Assembly (NCBI RefSeq): GCF_000815105.2
Contig: NZ_CP010310.2
Coordinates: forward strand, 1,178,001 to 1,242,000
Source of the DNA: Pandoraea pulmonicola
Lineage (GTDB): Bacteria; Pseudomonadota; Gammaproteobacteria; Burkholderiales; Burkholderiaceae
DNA length: 64,000 bases
Direction of reading: 5' to 3'
The notes beneath the pieces were generated by a model. That model was not told the DNA's origin and ran no database searches. It saw nothing but the letters and a program-made list of their open reading frames with translations. Positions 17,215 to 25,915 of this stretch are shown here, one piece after another. A program made the position numbers and the translations under genes. The stretch's first letter is position 1. Every line of letters begins with the position of its first letter.

Positions 17215-18969
17215 ATGAATCGCATCAATCCGGGGGCCATCGGGCGTCTGTTATTTGCTTTCACTTTTTGCATCGGGGTTTCAGCAAACGCGCAACAAGG
17301 CGGACTCAGTCCGACGTTGAACGCGGAGCAGGATCTACGGGCGCGCCAGCAGCAGGAAGCTCAGGAGCGAGCCCGGGAAGTCAATGCGCCGGGCGTGCGC
17401 TCCGCGCTGCCACCGGCCGCGGGGGACGTCGAACTCCCGGAGGAGCAGCCTTGTTTCAGGATCGACACCTTCAGCGTCGTCGTGCCGGAGGCGCTACCGG
17501 ATACGACGCGGCAGCTTGGCGCGTCGGCATTGCCGATGGATCGCTTCGCCTTTCTGCGGGAAAAACTCGACCGATATCGCGGCGCCTGCATTGGGCAAAA
17601 GGGCATCGACCTGCTGGTCCGGTCGTTGTCGGAAGCGGTGCTTCAACGCGGGTACGTGACCACGCGACTTCTGCTGCCGGAGCAGCAGCTGTCCAGCGCA
17701 AAGCTCACGCTGGTGTTGATTCCCGGCGTCATCCACCAGATTCGCTTCGAGGATCCGTCGCTGTGGGGAACCTGGCGCTCGGCGTTCCCGACGCGCGCGG
17801 GCGACCTGTTGGATCTGCGGGATCTGGAGCAGGGGCTCGAACAGATGAAGCGTGTGTCGAGCCAGGACGTCTCCATGCAGATCGTGCCCACCGACCAGCC
17901 GGGCGAGAGCGACATCGTGATCGCGATCACACGAGCCAAGCCGGTCAGCGTCGCGTTATCCGTGGACAACTCGGGGGCGCGCTCGACCGGCAAGTTGCAG
18001 GGGAATGTCAGCATCGGCGTGGACAATCCGCTTGGCTTGAACGACCTGCTGCGAGTGGGCGGCAGCCATGATTTGACGACTGCGGACAAGTCATACGGAT
18101 CGAGCGGATGGAACGCGTTCTATTCCGTGCCATGGGGATACTGGACGGGCACGGTTTCCGCCTATTCGACGAAATACTTTCAGCAGATCGCCGGCATTAA
18201 TCAGACCTTCGTCTCCAGCGGCAACTCGCAGAACATCGACTTCAAATTGCATCGCGTTATCGCGCGAAGTCAAAACGATGTCACCGGCGTTCAGTTTCGT
18301 CTCACGCGTCGATTTGGCAAGAGCTTTATCGAAGATACGGAAATCACGCAGCAACACCGGAATAACACGATTATCGAATTCGGCGTCACTAATCGGCACT
18401 ATTTCGGCAACGCACAGTTCGACGGAAATCTCGCATTTCGGCAGGGCGTGGCGGGATTCGGCGCTTATCCCGATACCCTGGCGGAATTCGGTGGACCCAC
18501 GTACCGGTTCCGCATGCTCGTCGCCGACGCCAATGTCGGTGCGTCATTCAAGGTAGGCGGCATCCCGCTGCAGTACACGGGGACGATCCACGGCCAGTGG
18601 ACTCGCGCGAAGCTGTATTACATCGACGACATCGCCATCGGCAGCCGCTACACGGTGCGCGGCTTCGACGGCGAGTCGATGCTTGCGGCTGAGCAGGGTT
18701 TCTATTGGCGCAACGAACTTCAGACGCCGCTCGGACAAAGCGGTCAGGCCGTTTTCGCCGGGGTGGACTACGGACAGGTGTGGGGGCCGAACACGCAAAC
18801 GCTGGTGGGTACGCGACTGGTCGGTGCGGTTATCGGTTTGCGCGGCAGTTACCGGGCTCGTTTCGTCTCGCTCGCCTACGAACTGTTCGCTGGCACCCCG
18901 ATTCACAAACCCAAGGCGTTCGAGACGGCCAGGGTGACGATCGGGTTTCAGGTGTCCGCGTTGTTCTGA
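17215..18969 (+). CDS. cdiB: CdiB-type two-partner-secretion pore
   Basis: This gene encodes about 584 residues from ATG 17215; a GTG 8 codons upstream is also open, but the signal peptide (residues ~10-30, cut near SANAQQ) starts naturally at MNRINPG. After it come POTRA domains (EEQPCFRIDTFSVV, then KGIDLLVRSLSEAVLQRGYVT) and a ShlB/FhaC beta-barrel ending in FQVSALF with a C-terminal Phe, as outer-membrane barrels do. The VRGF (RYTVRGFDGE) motif of the L6 loop is present. Its job is to pass unfolded CdiA across the outer membrane. It is transcribed away from cdiA, unlike the usual cdiBAI or bcpAIOB order. Confidence 0.9.
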   Translation: MNRINPGAIGRLLFAFTFCIGVSANAQQGGLSPTLNAEQDLRARQQQEAQERAREVNAPGVRSALPPAAGDVELPEEQPCFRIDTFSVVVPEALPDTTRQLGASALPMDRFAFLREKLDRYRGACIGQKGIDLLVRSLSEAVLQRGYVTTRLLLPEQQLSSAKLTLVLIPGVIHQIRFEDPSLWGTWRSAFPTRAGDLLDLRDLEQGLEQMKRVSSQDVSMQIVPTDQPGESDIVIAITRAKPVSVALSVDNSGARSTGKLQGNVSIGVDNPLGLNDLLRVGGSHDLTTADKSYGSSGWNAFYSVPWGYWTGTVSAYSTKYFQQIAGINQTFVSSGNSQNIDFKLHRVIARSQNDVTGVQFRLTRRFGKSFIEDTEITQQHRNNTIIEFGVTNRHYFGNAQFDGNLAFRQGVAGFGAYPDTLAEFGGPTYRFRMLVADANVGASFKVGGIPLQYTGTIHGQWTRAKLYYIDDIAIGSRYTVRGFDGESMLAAEQGFYWRNELQTPLGQSGQAVFAGVDYGQVWGPNTQTLVGTRLVGAVIGLRGSYRARFVSLAYELFAGTPIHKPKAFETARVTIGFQVSALF

Positions 18970-19349
18970 TCGCGCCTAACGAACATCATCGAGAGCGCAA
19001 ACTCGGGGGTGGGGCACTCACATCCACGCAGCAGACGATGGCGTCAACGCCGGAATCGTGCTCGCTCAGCTTGCCGCTTGCAGCGACTCTTGGGGTTGGA
19101 CGAAGCAAAACCTCAGGGACAGCATTGGGCGTCAGCCATTTCTCGAATGCCGTGGATGTATTCGAACGCCAGTGAGCGCCCCAAGCGGGTTTTTGCCATG
19201 ACGGGAACAATGGACTTGATCCCCAATACCGTATCGATAAGAATCGGGAGAATAGCGATCGGCATGGCAATGGCAACCTTGGGTGCGGGATCCGTGCCGA
19301 GTCAGACGATTACCCTCTTCAATAACCGGCCGGAGCAAAGGTCACAGGC
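18970..19349. other. About 380 bases without a recognisable gene
   Basis: The gap between cdiB and the DJ-1/PfpI gene holds short open frames on both strands, none with a good start signal or family likeness. A leftward frame at 18986-19276 contains a plausible stretch (TSTAFEKWLTP) that could be the worn remains of a gene. No hairpin followed by a T run was found directly after cdiB. Confidence 0.4.
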
Positions 19350-19946
19350 ATGTCAACGAAAAGAATCGGGATTGTGTTGTTCGACGGGTTCGAAACCCTG
19401 GACGTTTTTGGACCCGTGGAAATGTGGGGGGATTTGCCTGACTACAAGGTGTTCATGGTGTCCGAGCATGGCGGGCCCGTAAAGTCCGCGCACGGTGTTG
19501 AGATCAATGCCGTCTATTCGTTCGGCAGTGCACCTCAATTCGACATTCTTATGGTGCCCGGCGGCATGGGCACGCGAAGAGAAGTTGCCAATCCGGCCCT
19601 GCTCGCGTTCCTCTGCGAACAGGATAAAGGGACCGAATGGACCACTTCCGTATGCACTGGTTCTGCCCTTCTTGCCAAAGCGGGCCTTCTGACGAATCGC
19701 AAAGCCACGTCCAACAAGCTGGCTTACGCGTTCGCGACAGCCCAAAACGATAAAGTCCTTTGGCAACGAAGCGCACGCTGGGTCATCGACGGCAAGTACG
19801 TGACGTCCTCGGGCGTCTCGGCGGGAATCGACATGGCGCTGGGACTCGTAGAAAAAATCTACAGTCGCCAGATAGCCGAGAACGTTGCCCACGAGACCGA
19901 ATACCTTTGGAACGACGATCCGACCATGGATCCGTTCGCCAACTGA
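19350..19946 (+). CDS. DJ-1/PfpI family protein (isonitrile-hydratase-like)
   Basis: This gene encodes 198 residues of a GATase1-like fold. The nucleophile elbow is TSVCTGSALLAKAGLL with Cys102, preceded by the MVPGGMGTR turn and the acidic residue in FDGFETLDVFGP. These elements match the PfpI/InhA (isonitrile hydratase) branch of the DJ-1 superfamily. Proteins of this branch act on small electrophiles or isonitriles in the cytoplasm, and the true substrate is unknown. The next gene, on the other strand, is an AraC regulator, a common partner of DJ-1 genes, and the two are convergent with only 24 bases between them. Confidence 0.8.
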   Translation: MSTKRIGIVLFDGFETLDVFGPVEMWGDLPDYKVFMVSEHGGPVKSAHGVEINAVYSFGSAPQFDILMVPGGMGTRREVANPALLAFLCEQDKGTEWTTSVCTGSALLAKAGLLTNRKATSNKLAYAFATAQNDKVLWQRSARWVIDGKYVTSSGVSAGIDMALGLVEKIYSRQIAENVAHETEYLWNDDPTMDPFAN

Positions 19947-19970
19947 GCGATGCCTCGATCGTATTGCCGT

Positions 19971-20855
19971 TCAACGAACGTTCCTGGCCGCATGGGTTTC
20001 CTTCCCGGGAGGCAGACCGAACATTCGGCGGTATTCCCGCGTGAATTGCTGGACGCTTTCATAACCTACCGAGAACGCCGCACTGCTGGCTGAGAGATTT
20101 TCCGAAATCATCAGCCTGCGCGCCTCTATCAAGCGCAACTGCTTCTGAAATTGCAGGGGCGATAGCGAGGTCGCCGCACGGAAGTGCTGATAGAACGACG
20201 AGGCACTCATCCCGGCCACCGCCGCCAGGCGCTCGATTGGGAGCGATCGCGCGAAATCCGTGCGCAGCAGGGCGACGGCGCGCGCGACCCGATGCGCATG
20301 ATTTTCCGGCCAGCCAAGCTGCCGGATCGCGGCGCCGTGCTTTCCCGCCAGCAACCAATAGTGCATCTCACGCACCAGTTGGGCTTGCAGAATGGGCAGG
20401 GCTTCAGGACGGTCGATCAGACGCATCAAACGCAGCGCGGCATCGGCAACCTCCGCGTCCGACGGTTCGACCTGCACGGCGGGCGTTTTCCGGACAATCG
20501 GCCGCGACTTCATCTCCGCCACCAGTTCCACAATGACCGCCAGGTCCAGATCCAGCACAAGAGAAAAGTAAGGTTCCGCAACGCTTGCGCGCGTGATCTC
20601 GCTGACGGTCGGCACGTCGGAGGTAATCAATAGCAAATCGCCCGCACCGAATTCGAAGGTGTGCTTGCCCATCGTCACCTTCTTGCTTCCTTGCAGCACG
20701 AGGCAGGCAAGCGGCCGCGAGATGGCGTAGTCAAGGCCTCCCGGCGTGGTTGCCCGGATGGCCCTCAACCCGGGAATGGGCGTTTGGGCAATGTCGTTTC
20801 GGTCAGCGTATGTCTCGGCGTAGCGACGCACCGCGTGAAGCAATGGGTGATTCAT
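19971..20855 (-). CDS. AraC family transcriptional regulator
   Basis: This gene encodes 294 residues. The N-terminal cupin-like AraC_N domain (about 20-180) contains SRPLACLVLQGSKKVTMG and the GDLLLITSDVPTVSEI strand. The C-terminal HTH_18 pair follows (about 185-285), with ERLAAVAGMSASSFYQHFRA as the first helix-turn-helix and SVGYESVQQFTREYRRMFG as the second. It is divergent from the SDR gene at 21021, with a 165-base gap that should carry the operator; AraC regulators of this type often control the adjacent SDR gene and respond to a small aldehyde or alcohol. The inducer cannot be read from sequence. Confidence 0.85.
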   Translation of the reverse strand: MNHPLLHAVRRYAETYADRNDIAQTPIPGLRAIRATTPGGLDYAISRPLACLVLQGSKKVTMGKHTFEFGAGDLLLITSDVPTVSEITRASVAEPYFSLVLDLDLAVIVELVAEMKSRPIVRKTPAVQVEPSDAEVADAALRLMRLIDRPEALPILQAQLVREMHYWLLAGKHGAAIRQLGWPENHAHRVARAVALLRTDFARSLPIERLAAVAGMSASSFYQHFRAATSLSPLQFQKQLRLIEARRLMISENLSASSAAFSVGYESVQQFTREYRRMFGLPPGKETHAARNVR

Positions 20856-21020
20856 GTGCTCGTTTCAGGGCCTTGTTCACACGGCTATCGTATCCGTTTC
20901 GCGCGAGGGTGGATGCTGTCGCCGGAGAAAAAGGCCAAGAAATTGGAGATTCAGGCAAAGGTTGGCGACGATCAACGCATGAGAATGAATGCCTGTTTCC
21001 ATCACTCAGCAGGAGCGACC

Positions 21021-21776
21021 ATGAGCACGATTTCCCTCGTCACGGGTTCCAGCCGCGGACTCGGACGCAATACCGCGCTGTCTATCGCCAAGGGGGGCGG
21101 CGACGTCATCGTGACCTACCACCGAAGCGAGACCGAGGCGGCGGCAGTTGTCGCCGAGATCGGAAAGCTCGGGCGCAAGTCGGTGGCGTTGCCGCTCGAT
21201 GTCGGCAACGTGTCCACTTTCTCGGACTTCGCAGCGCGACTCCAGGGCGCGCTGCGCGACACCTGGCGGCGTGACAGCTTCGACCATCTCGTGAACAACG
21301 CGGGCCACGGGGACGTCGCACCGATCACGGAGATGGCCGAGGAAGCGTTCGACAAACTCGTCAACGTGCACTTCAAGGGCGTGTTTTTCCTCACGCAGAA
21401 ATTACTGCCGCTGCTCTCGGACGGGGGCCGCATCGTGAATCTCTCAACGGGACTGACCCGTGTGTCCGCGCAGGGGTGGTCGGCTTATGCCGCGGTCAAA
21501 GGGGCTGTCGAAGTGCTTACGGTGTACCTGGCGAAGGAGTTGGGGCATCGCGGGATTACCGTCAACGCTGTCGCTCCCGGCGCGATCGAGACGGACTTCT
21601 TCGGCGGTGCGGTACGGGATACGCCGGAGTTCAACCGGTTCTTCGCGGGCATGACCGCGCTGGGCCGCGTCGGCGTGGCGGACGATGTCGGGCCGATGAT
21701 CGCCAGCCTGTTGAGCGAGTCCCATCGCTGGGTCAACGCGCAGCGCATCGAAGTGTCGGGTGGGCAGGGGATCTGA
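21021..21776 (+). CDS. SDR family oxidoreductase
   Basis: This gene encodes 251 residues from ATG 21021, preceded by AGGAG with a six-base spacer; the open frame extends upstream but without coding character. The Rossmann motif TGSSRGLG is near residue 8, NNAG marks the second strand, and the catalytic Ser and YxxxK (YAAVK) are in place; PGAIETDFF closes the core. It is a classical NAD(P)H-dependent reductase of unknown substrate, probably controlled by the divergent AraC protein. The two genes plus the DJ-1 gene could form a reactive-carbonyl detoxification unit, which is inference. Confidence 0.85.
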   Translation: MSTISLVTGSSRGLGRNTALSIAKGGGDVIVTYHRSETEAAAVVAEIGKLGRKSVALPLDVGNVSTFSDFAARLQGALRDTWRRDSFDHLVNNAGHGDVAPITEMAEEAFDKLVNVHFKGVFFLTQKLLPLLSDGGRIVNLSTGLTRVSAQGWSAYAAVKGAVEVLTVYLAKELGHRGITVNAVAPGAIETDFFGGAVRDTPEFNRFFAGMTALGRVGVADDVGPMIASLLSESHRWVNAQRIEVSGGQGI

Positions 21777-21835
21777 GCGCGCCATGCCCGGGATTGCCCG
21801 CCGATTGCCTGCAATGGGCAATGGCGGGCGACATC

Positions 21836-22762
21836 TCACGCGTCGTCGGTGAGCTCGCCGACCAGCAACCGCGCCGCCGCGCTCAGCGACGTACCGCGAC
21901 GCGTCACGATCCCATAGGGTTCCGTTCTCGAACGAACGTCGATATCGAGTCTTGCGGCAAGCTTGTGCTCGATCAGGAAATCGGCCATGTCGCGAGGCAT
22001 GAGCGTGACCAGGTTTGCATCGCGCTGCAAAAGCAACATGGTGGCGGTCAGCGACGCTGTTTCAATCGGATTGGCCGGCAGCGGCAATCCGGCTTCCTTG
22101 AACTCCCGCTCGAGAAGACTGCGTAGCGGCATGATGCTCGGATAGACGATCCAGCCGAAGTCCATGAGGTCGGAAAGCGCCAGATCCGGTGTGTTGACGA
22201 GGGGATGGGCGGGGCCGGCAATGACCGTCAGCGGCTCGTCCCGCAGCAGCGTGTAGACGAAATTCTCCGGCTGTCGGGCGACGCTCAATCGGCAAATCGC
22301 CAACTCCAGCCGGCCGCTCTCGACGAGCGCCAGCAGACGCACGCTCGTGTCTTCCGTGATTTCGATTCTCAGCGACGGTTGCTTGCGCCGAAGTCGGGCA
22401 ATCGCGTCGACGAGCACCCCCGACACGGCGCCCATGATCGCGCCGACCGCCAGCCTGCCCCCGGTGCCGGTGAGCACCCCTTCCATTTCCTCGACGAGGT
22501 GGTCGACGTCCGTCTGGATCAGCTTGGCATACCGAATGACGCACCTGCCGAGCTCGTTCGGCACCATGCCCTGTGGCGTTCTGATAAAGAGTTCGTTGCC
22601 GAAAGTGGATTCGATTTCACGCAGTGCCTTCGTTGCCCCCGGCTGGGTCAGCGCGAGCTCATCGGCAGCCCGATGAAGCGATCCGAAATCGTCGATGGCC
22701 ACCAGCAGCCGCAATTGCCTGAGCTTGAGCCGGGAGGAGAGGGAGTCGGCGCTAGGGAGCAT
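21836..22762 (-). CDS. LysR family transcriptional regulator
   Basis: This gene encodes 308 residues from ATG 22762; a TTG 11 codons upstream is also open. The N-terminal winged helix-turn-helix has LRLLVAIDDFGSLHRAADELALTQPGATKALREIE. The rest is the periplasmic-binding-protein-like effector domain with GRLAVGAIMG at its start. It resembles the GbpR/PcaQ/GalR-type LysR branch that regulates sugar or aromatic catabolism. It faces the FAH-SDR-MFS operon across a 151-base gap and probably regulates it, with the operator in that gap. Confidence 0.85.
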   Translation of the reverse strand: MLPSADSLSSRLKLRQLRLLVAIDDFGSLHRAADELALTQPGATKALREIESTFGNELFIRTPQGMVPNELGRCVIRYAKLIQTDVDHLVEEMEGVLTGTGGRLAVGAIMGAVSGVLVDAIARLRRKQPSLRIEITEDTSVRLLALVESGRLELAICRLSVARQPENFVYTLLRDEPLTVIAGPAHPLVNTPDLALSDLMDFGWIVYPSIMPLRSLLEREFKEAGLPLPANPIETASLTATMLLLQRDANLVTLMPRDMADFLIEHKLAARLDIDVRSRTEPYGIVTRRGTSLSAAARLLVGELTDDA

Positions 22763-22913
22763 ATCGTCAGGTAAGGGAAATCCCCGGATGAACAAAAGTT
22801 ATCGCCCGGGGCGAATCTATCATTATTCAAAACGTCTGCGCTCTTCTACATTTGTGCCCGAGCCGCACCGATTGCGATGCGGCAGCCACATGAAAACTGT
22901 CAGGAGAGAATAG

Positions 22914-23756
22914 ATGAAGTTGCTCAGATTTGGCGAGCGAGGTCAGGAGAAGCCCGGCGTACTCGACGAGCACGGAGAAATACGCGACCTGTCTTCCGTC
23001 ATCGCCGATATCGGCGGCGACGCCCTGCTGCCGACTGGGTTGGAAAAGCTCAGGGCCGTCGATCTGTCGACGTTGCCGCGCGTGGACGGTGCAACGCGCC
23101 TGGGGCCGTGCGTCGGCGGCATCGGCAAGTTCGTCTGCATCGGGCTGAACTATGTCGACCACGCGGAGGAGTCGGGAATGCCGATTCCCGCGGAGCCCGT
23201 CGTGTTCAACAAGTGGCTCTCCGCCGTGTGCGGCCCGAACGACGACGTGATCATCCCGCGCGGCTCCCAACGTACCGACTGGGAAGTCGAGCTCGGTGTG
23301 GTGATCGGAAAACCCGGTAGTTATATCGACGAGGCCAACGCCCTCGATCATGTCGCGGGCTACTGTCTGGTCAACGATGTCTCCGAGCGCGAGTACCAGC
23401 TCGAGCGCGGCGGCACGTGGGACAAGGGCAAAGGCTGCGATACGTTCGGGCCGCTCGGGCCGTGGCTCGTCACCGCCGACGAGATTCCCGATCCGCAGAA
23501 GCTCGGGATGTGGCTGGACGTCGACGGCGTGCGCTATCAGTCGGGGAACACCAGCCGAATGATCTTCTCCGTCGCGCAGATCGTGGCCTATCTGAGCCGC
23601 TTCATGAGCCTGCATCCCGGCGACGTCATTTCGACGGGCACCCCGCCGGGCGTCGGCATGGGGCAGAAGCCGCCCGTCTATCTGCGTGCCGGTCAGGTGA
23701 TGAGCCTCGGTATCGAGGGGCTCGGCCAACAGCGTCAACGTCTCGTGCAAGGGTAG
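22914..23756 (+). CDS. Fumarylacetoacetate hydrolase family protein (diketo-deoxy-sugar-acid hydrolase-like)
   Basis: This gene encodes 280 residues. The FAH core contains CIGLNYVDHAEE, the metal-binding Glu pair in DWEVELGVVIG, YCLVNDVSERE, FGPLGPWLVT and the STGTPPGVGMG loop. The N-terminal domain (about 1-75) is the short YisK/ureidoglycolate-lyase type. This branch includes 2,4-diketo-3-deoxy-L-fuconate and -rhamnonate hydrolases, which yield pyruvate plus L-lactate. The adjacent SDR matches the preceding dehydrogenase step, which supports that reading. AGGAGA precedes the ATG. Other possibilities are acylpyruvate hydrolase or oxaloacetate tautomerase-like activity. Confidence 0.8.
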   Translation: MKLLRFGERGQEKPGVLDEHGEIRDLSSVIADIGGDALLPTGLEKLRAVDLSTLPRVDGATRLGPCVGGIGKFVCIGLNYVDHAEESGMPIPAEPVVFNKWLSAVCGPNDDVIIPRGSQRTDWEVELGVVIGKPGSYIDEANALDHVAGYCLVNDVSEREYQLERGGTWDKGKGCDTFGPLGPWLVTADEIPDPQKLGMWLDVDGVRYQSGNTSRMIFSVAQIVAYLSRFMSLHPGDVISTGTPPGVGMGQKPPVYLRAGQVMSLGIEGLGQQRQRLVQG

Positions 23757-23765
23757 GGGACCGCG

Positions 23766-24518
23766 ATGAACCAATACGACTTTTCCGGCCGTTCGGCCGT
23801 GGTGACCGGCGGCGCTCACGGCATCGGGTTCGCGGTGGCGCAGCGGCTGCTGCAAAGCGGCGCGCGCGTGGCGCTTTGGGATCGCGACGAGGCGGCGCTG
23901 TCGGCCGCGTGCGATTCGCTGACGAGCCATGGCGATGCGCTCGGCATTGCCGTGGACGTCACCGATCCGCATGCCGTGGGCGGCGCCGTGAATGCGACCC
24001 TGAATGCCTTCGGCAAAATCGACGCCCTGGTGCACAGTGCCGGTATCGCTGGCCCGAACGCGCCGCTGGCGGAGTATCCGGACGACGAATGGCATCGTGT
24101 GATCAACGTGGATCTGGACGCCACGTTTCATGTCAACAAGGCCGTGATTCGCACGATGATCGACAAGGGCTATGGCCGCATCGTCAATGTGGCCTCCGTC
24201 GCAGGGAAGGAGGGCAATCCGAACGCTTCGGCATACAGTGCGGCCAAGGCGGGCGTCATTGCGCTCACGAAGAGCCTCGGGAAGGAGACAGCGACGCTCG
24301 ACGTCGCAGTCAATTGCGTGACGCCCGCGGCCGCACGAACGCGCATCTTCGAGCAGATGGCGCAGACGCATATCGACTACATGCTCTCGAAGATTCCGCG
24401 CGGGCGTTTCGTCGAGGTCAGCGAGATTGCCTCGCTGATCGCGTGGTTGGCGTCCGACGAGAATTCATTCACGACAGGTGCCGTATTCGACCTTTCGGGT
24501 GGCCGGGCGACGTACTGA
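23766..24518 (+). CDS. SDR dehydrogenase, probable 2-keto-3-deoxy-sugar-acid dehydrogenase
   Basis: This gene encodes 250 residues of a classical SDR: TGGAHGIG nucleotide-binding turn, NVASVAGKEG with the catalytic Ser, YSAAK active site and the FDLSGGRATY end. The sequence resembles the NAD-dependent 4-dehydrogenases of 2-keto-3-deoxy-L-fuconate/rhamnonate pathways. It starts 9 bases after the FAH gene and is clearly in one operon with it. The product would be the diketo acid cleaved by the FAH enzyme. The assignment rests on similarity plus neighbour, and the exact sugar is open. Confidence 0.8.
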   Translation: MNQYDFSGRSAVVTGGAHGIGFAVAQRLLQSGARVALWDRDEAALSAACDSLTSHGDALGIAVDVTDPHAVGGAVNATLNAFGKIDALVHSAGIAGPNAPLAEYPDDEWHRVINVDLDATFHVNKAVIRTMIDKGYGRIVNVASVAGKEGNPNASAYSAAKAGVIALTKSLGKETATLDVAVNCVTPAAARTRIFEQMAQTHIDYMLSKIPRGRFVEVSEIASLIAWLASDENSFTTGAVFDLSGGRATY

Positions 24519-24553
24519 AACCAAGAAGATCATAAATAACAAAGGAGACGATC

Positions 24554-25891
24554 ATGGAGACTGCCAGCCCCGTCGGGGCGGTGGAGGTCGGCGGCAACGC
24601 CGACGCGCAGACCGCCGTACGAAAAGTATTCTGGCGTTTTGTTCCGCTGTTCGTGATGTGCTTTGTCTGCTCATATCTGGACCGAATCAACATCAGCTTC
24701 GCAAAGCTCCAGATGCAGAGCGAGCTCGGTTTGAGCGATGCCATTTACGGCACCGGGGCGAGCATCTTTTTCATCGGCTACTTCTTGCTGGAAGTCCCGA
24801 GCAACATCATTCTTCATCGCATTGGCGCTCGTAAATGGATCGCGCGCATCATGGTGACGTGGGGTATTGCGTCCGCAGCCATGATGTTCGTGAGAGACGA
24901 GACGTGGTTCTATGTGCTCCGATTCGCCATCGGTGCGCTCGAAGCCGGATTCGTTCCCGGCGTGCTCTACTTCTTTACCACGTGGTTTCCGTCGGAGCGG
25001 CGGGGGCGATGCAATTCGATCTTCATGGCGTCGATTCCGCTTTGCGGGATTATCGGCGGGCCGATTTCCGGAGCGATTCTCAAGTACTTCGACGGCATGC
25101 ACGGCCTGGCGGGCTGGCAATGGCTGTTCCTGCTCGAAGGCATTCCGTCGATCGTGCTGGGCGTGGTCGTTTTCCTGTTCGTCGACGACAGCATCAATGG
25201 GGCGCGCTGGCTGACGGGCCAGGAAAAGCGCGCCCTTCAGGCACAGATCGCCGGCGATCCCAAAGTCCGTGAAGTGCATTCGCTGGGCGCCTCGTTGCGA
25301 GACCCCGTCACGATCATGCTCGCGTTCATCTACATATTCCTTGCGATGGGTATTTACGGCCTGGTCTTCTGGATGCCCCAGTTGATCAAGACGGCGGGAA
25401 CCTCGGACGCTTTTCAGATCGGCGTTATTTCCATGCTGCCGTATATCGTTGCGGGAATCGTGATGGTGCTCGCCGGACGGAGTTCTGACAGAACGGGCGA
25501 ACGGCGCTGGCACCTCGGAATGAGCGCGTTGGCCGGTGCGGTCGGATACTTGCTGTGCGGCTTGTTTCCGACCAATACGCTGATGCTCGTCATCGGTCTT
25601 ACCGTGGCGGCGACCGGTATCATCACTTCGCTCGGGCTGTTCTGGATTCTGCCCTCCCGCTTCCTGACCGGCATTGCCGCCGCGGGTGGTATTGCGCTGA
25701 TCAATGGTCTCGGTCAGTTGGGCGGGATCATCAGCCCGTACATGGTCGGCAAGGTGACGATGGTGACCGGCAGCGCCACGATCGGTCTTTACGCGATTGC
25801 CGGCGCTTGTCTCGTCGCGACGCTGCTCATCCTGTGGGGCGTGCCTCGTCATCTGTATCTGAAGGAGAAACATCAGGCCCACCTGGCCTGA
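24554..25891 (+). CDS. MFS transporter, anion:cation symporter family
   Basis: This gene encodes 445 residues with about 12 membrane helices. The first helix has the YLDRINISFAKLQM signature of the ACS family (phthalate, tartrate, HpaX-type permeases), followed by GYFLLEVPSNIILHRIGARKWIARIM, the loop 2-3 motif region. GPISGAIL lies after helix 5. AAAGGAGA is well placed before the ATG. It closes the operon that begins with the FAH gene, so it most likely imports the sugar acid or related organic anion degraded by that operon. Confidence 0.85.
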   Translation: METASPVGAVEVGGNADAQTAVRKVFWRFVPLFVMCFVCSYLDRINISFAKLQMQSELGLSDAIYGTGASIFFIGYFLLEVPSNIILHRIGARKWIARIMVTWGIASAAMMFVRDETWFYVLRFAIGALEAGFVPGVLYFFTTWFPSERRGRCNSIFMASIPLCGIIGGPISGAILKYFDGMHGLAGWQWLFLLEGIPSIVLGVVVFLFVDDSINGARWLTGQEKRALQAQIAGDPKVREVHSLGASLRDPVTIMLAFIYIFLAMGIYGLVFWMPQLIKTAGTSDAFQIGVISMLPYIVAGIVMVLAGRSSDRTGERRWHLGMSALAGAVGYLLCGLFPTNTLMLVIGLTVAATGIITSLGLFWILPSRFLTGIAAAGGIALINGLGQLGGIISPYMVGKVTMVTGSATIGLYAIAGACLVATLLILWGVPRHLYLKEKHQAHLA

Positions 25892-25915
25892 CGGGCGGGC
25901 GGCGGGGAGGACGGT

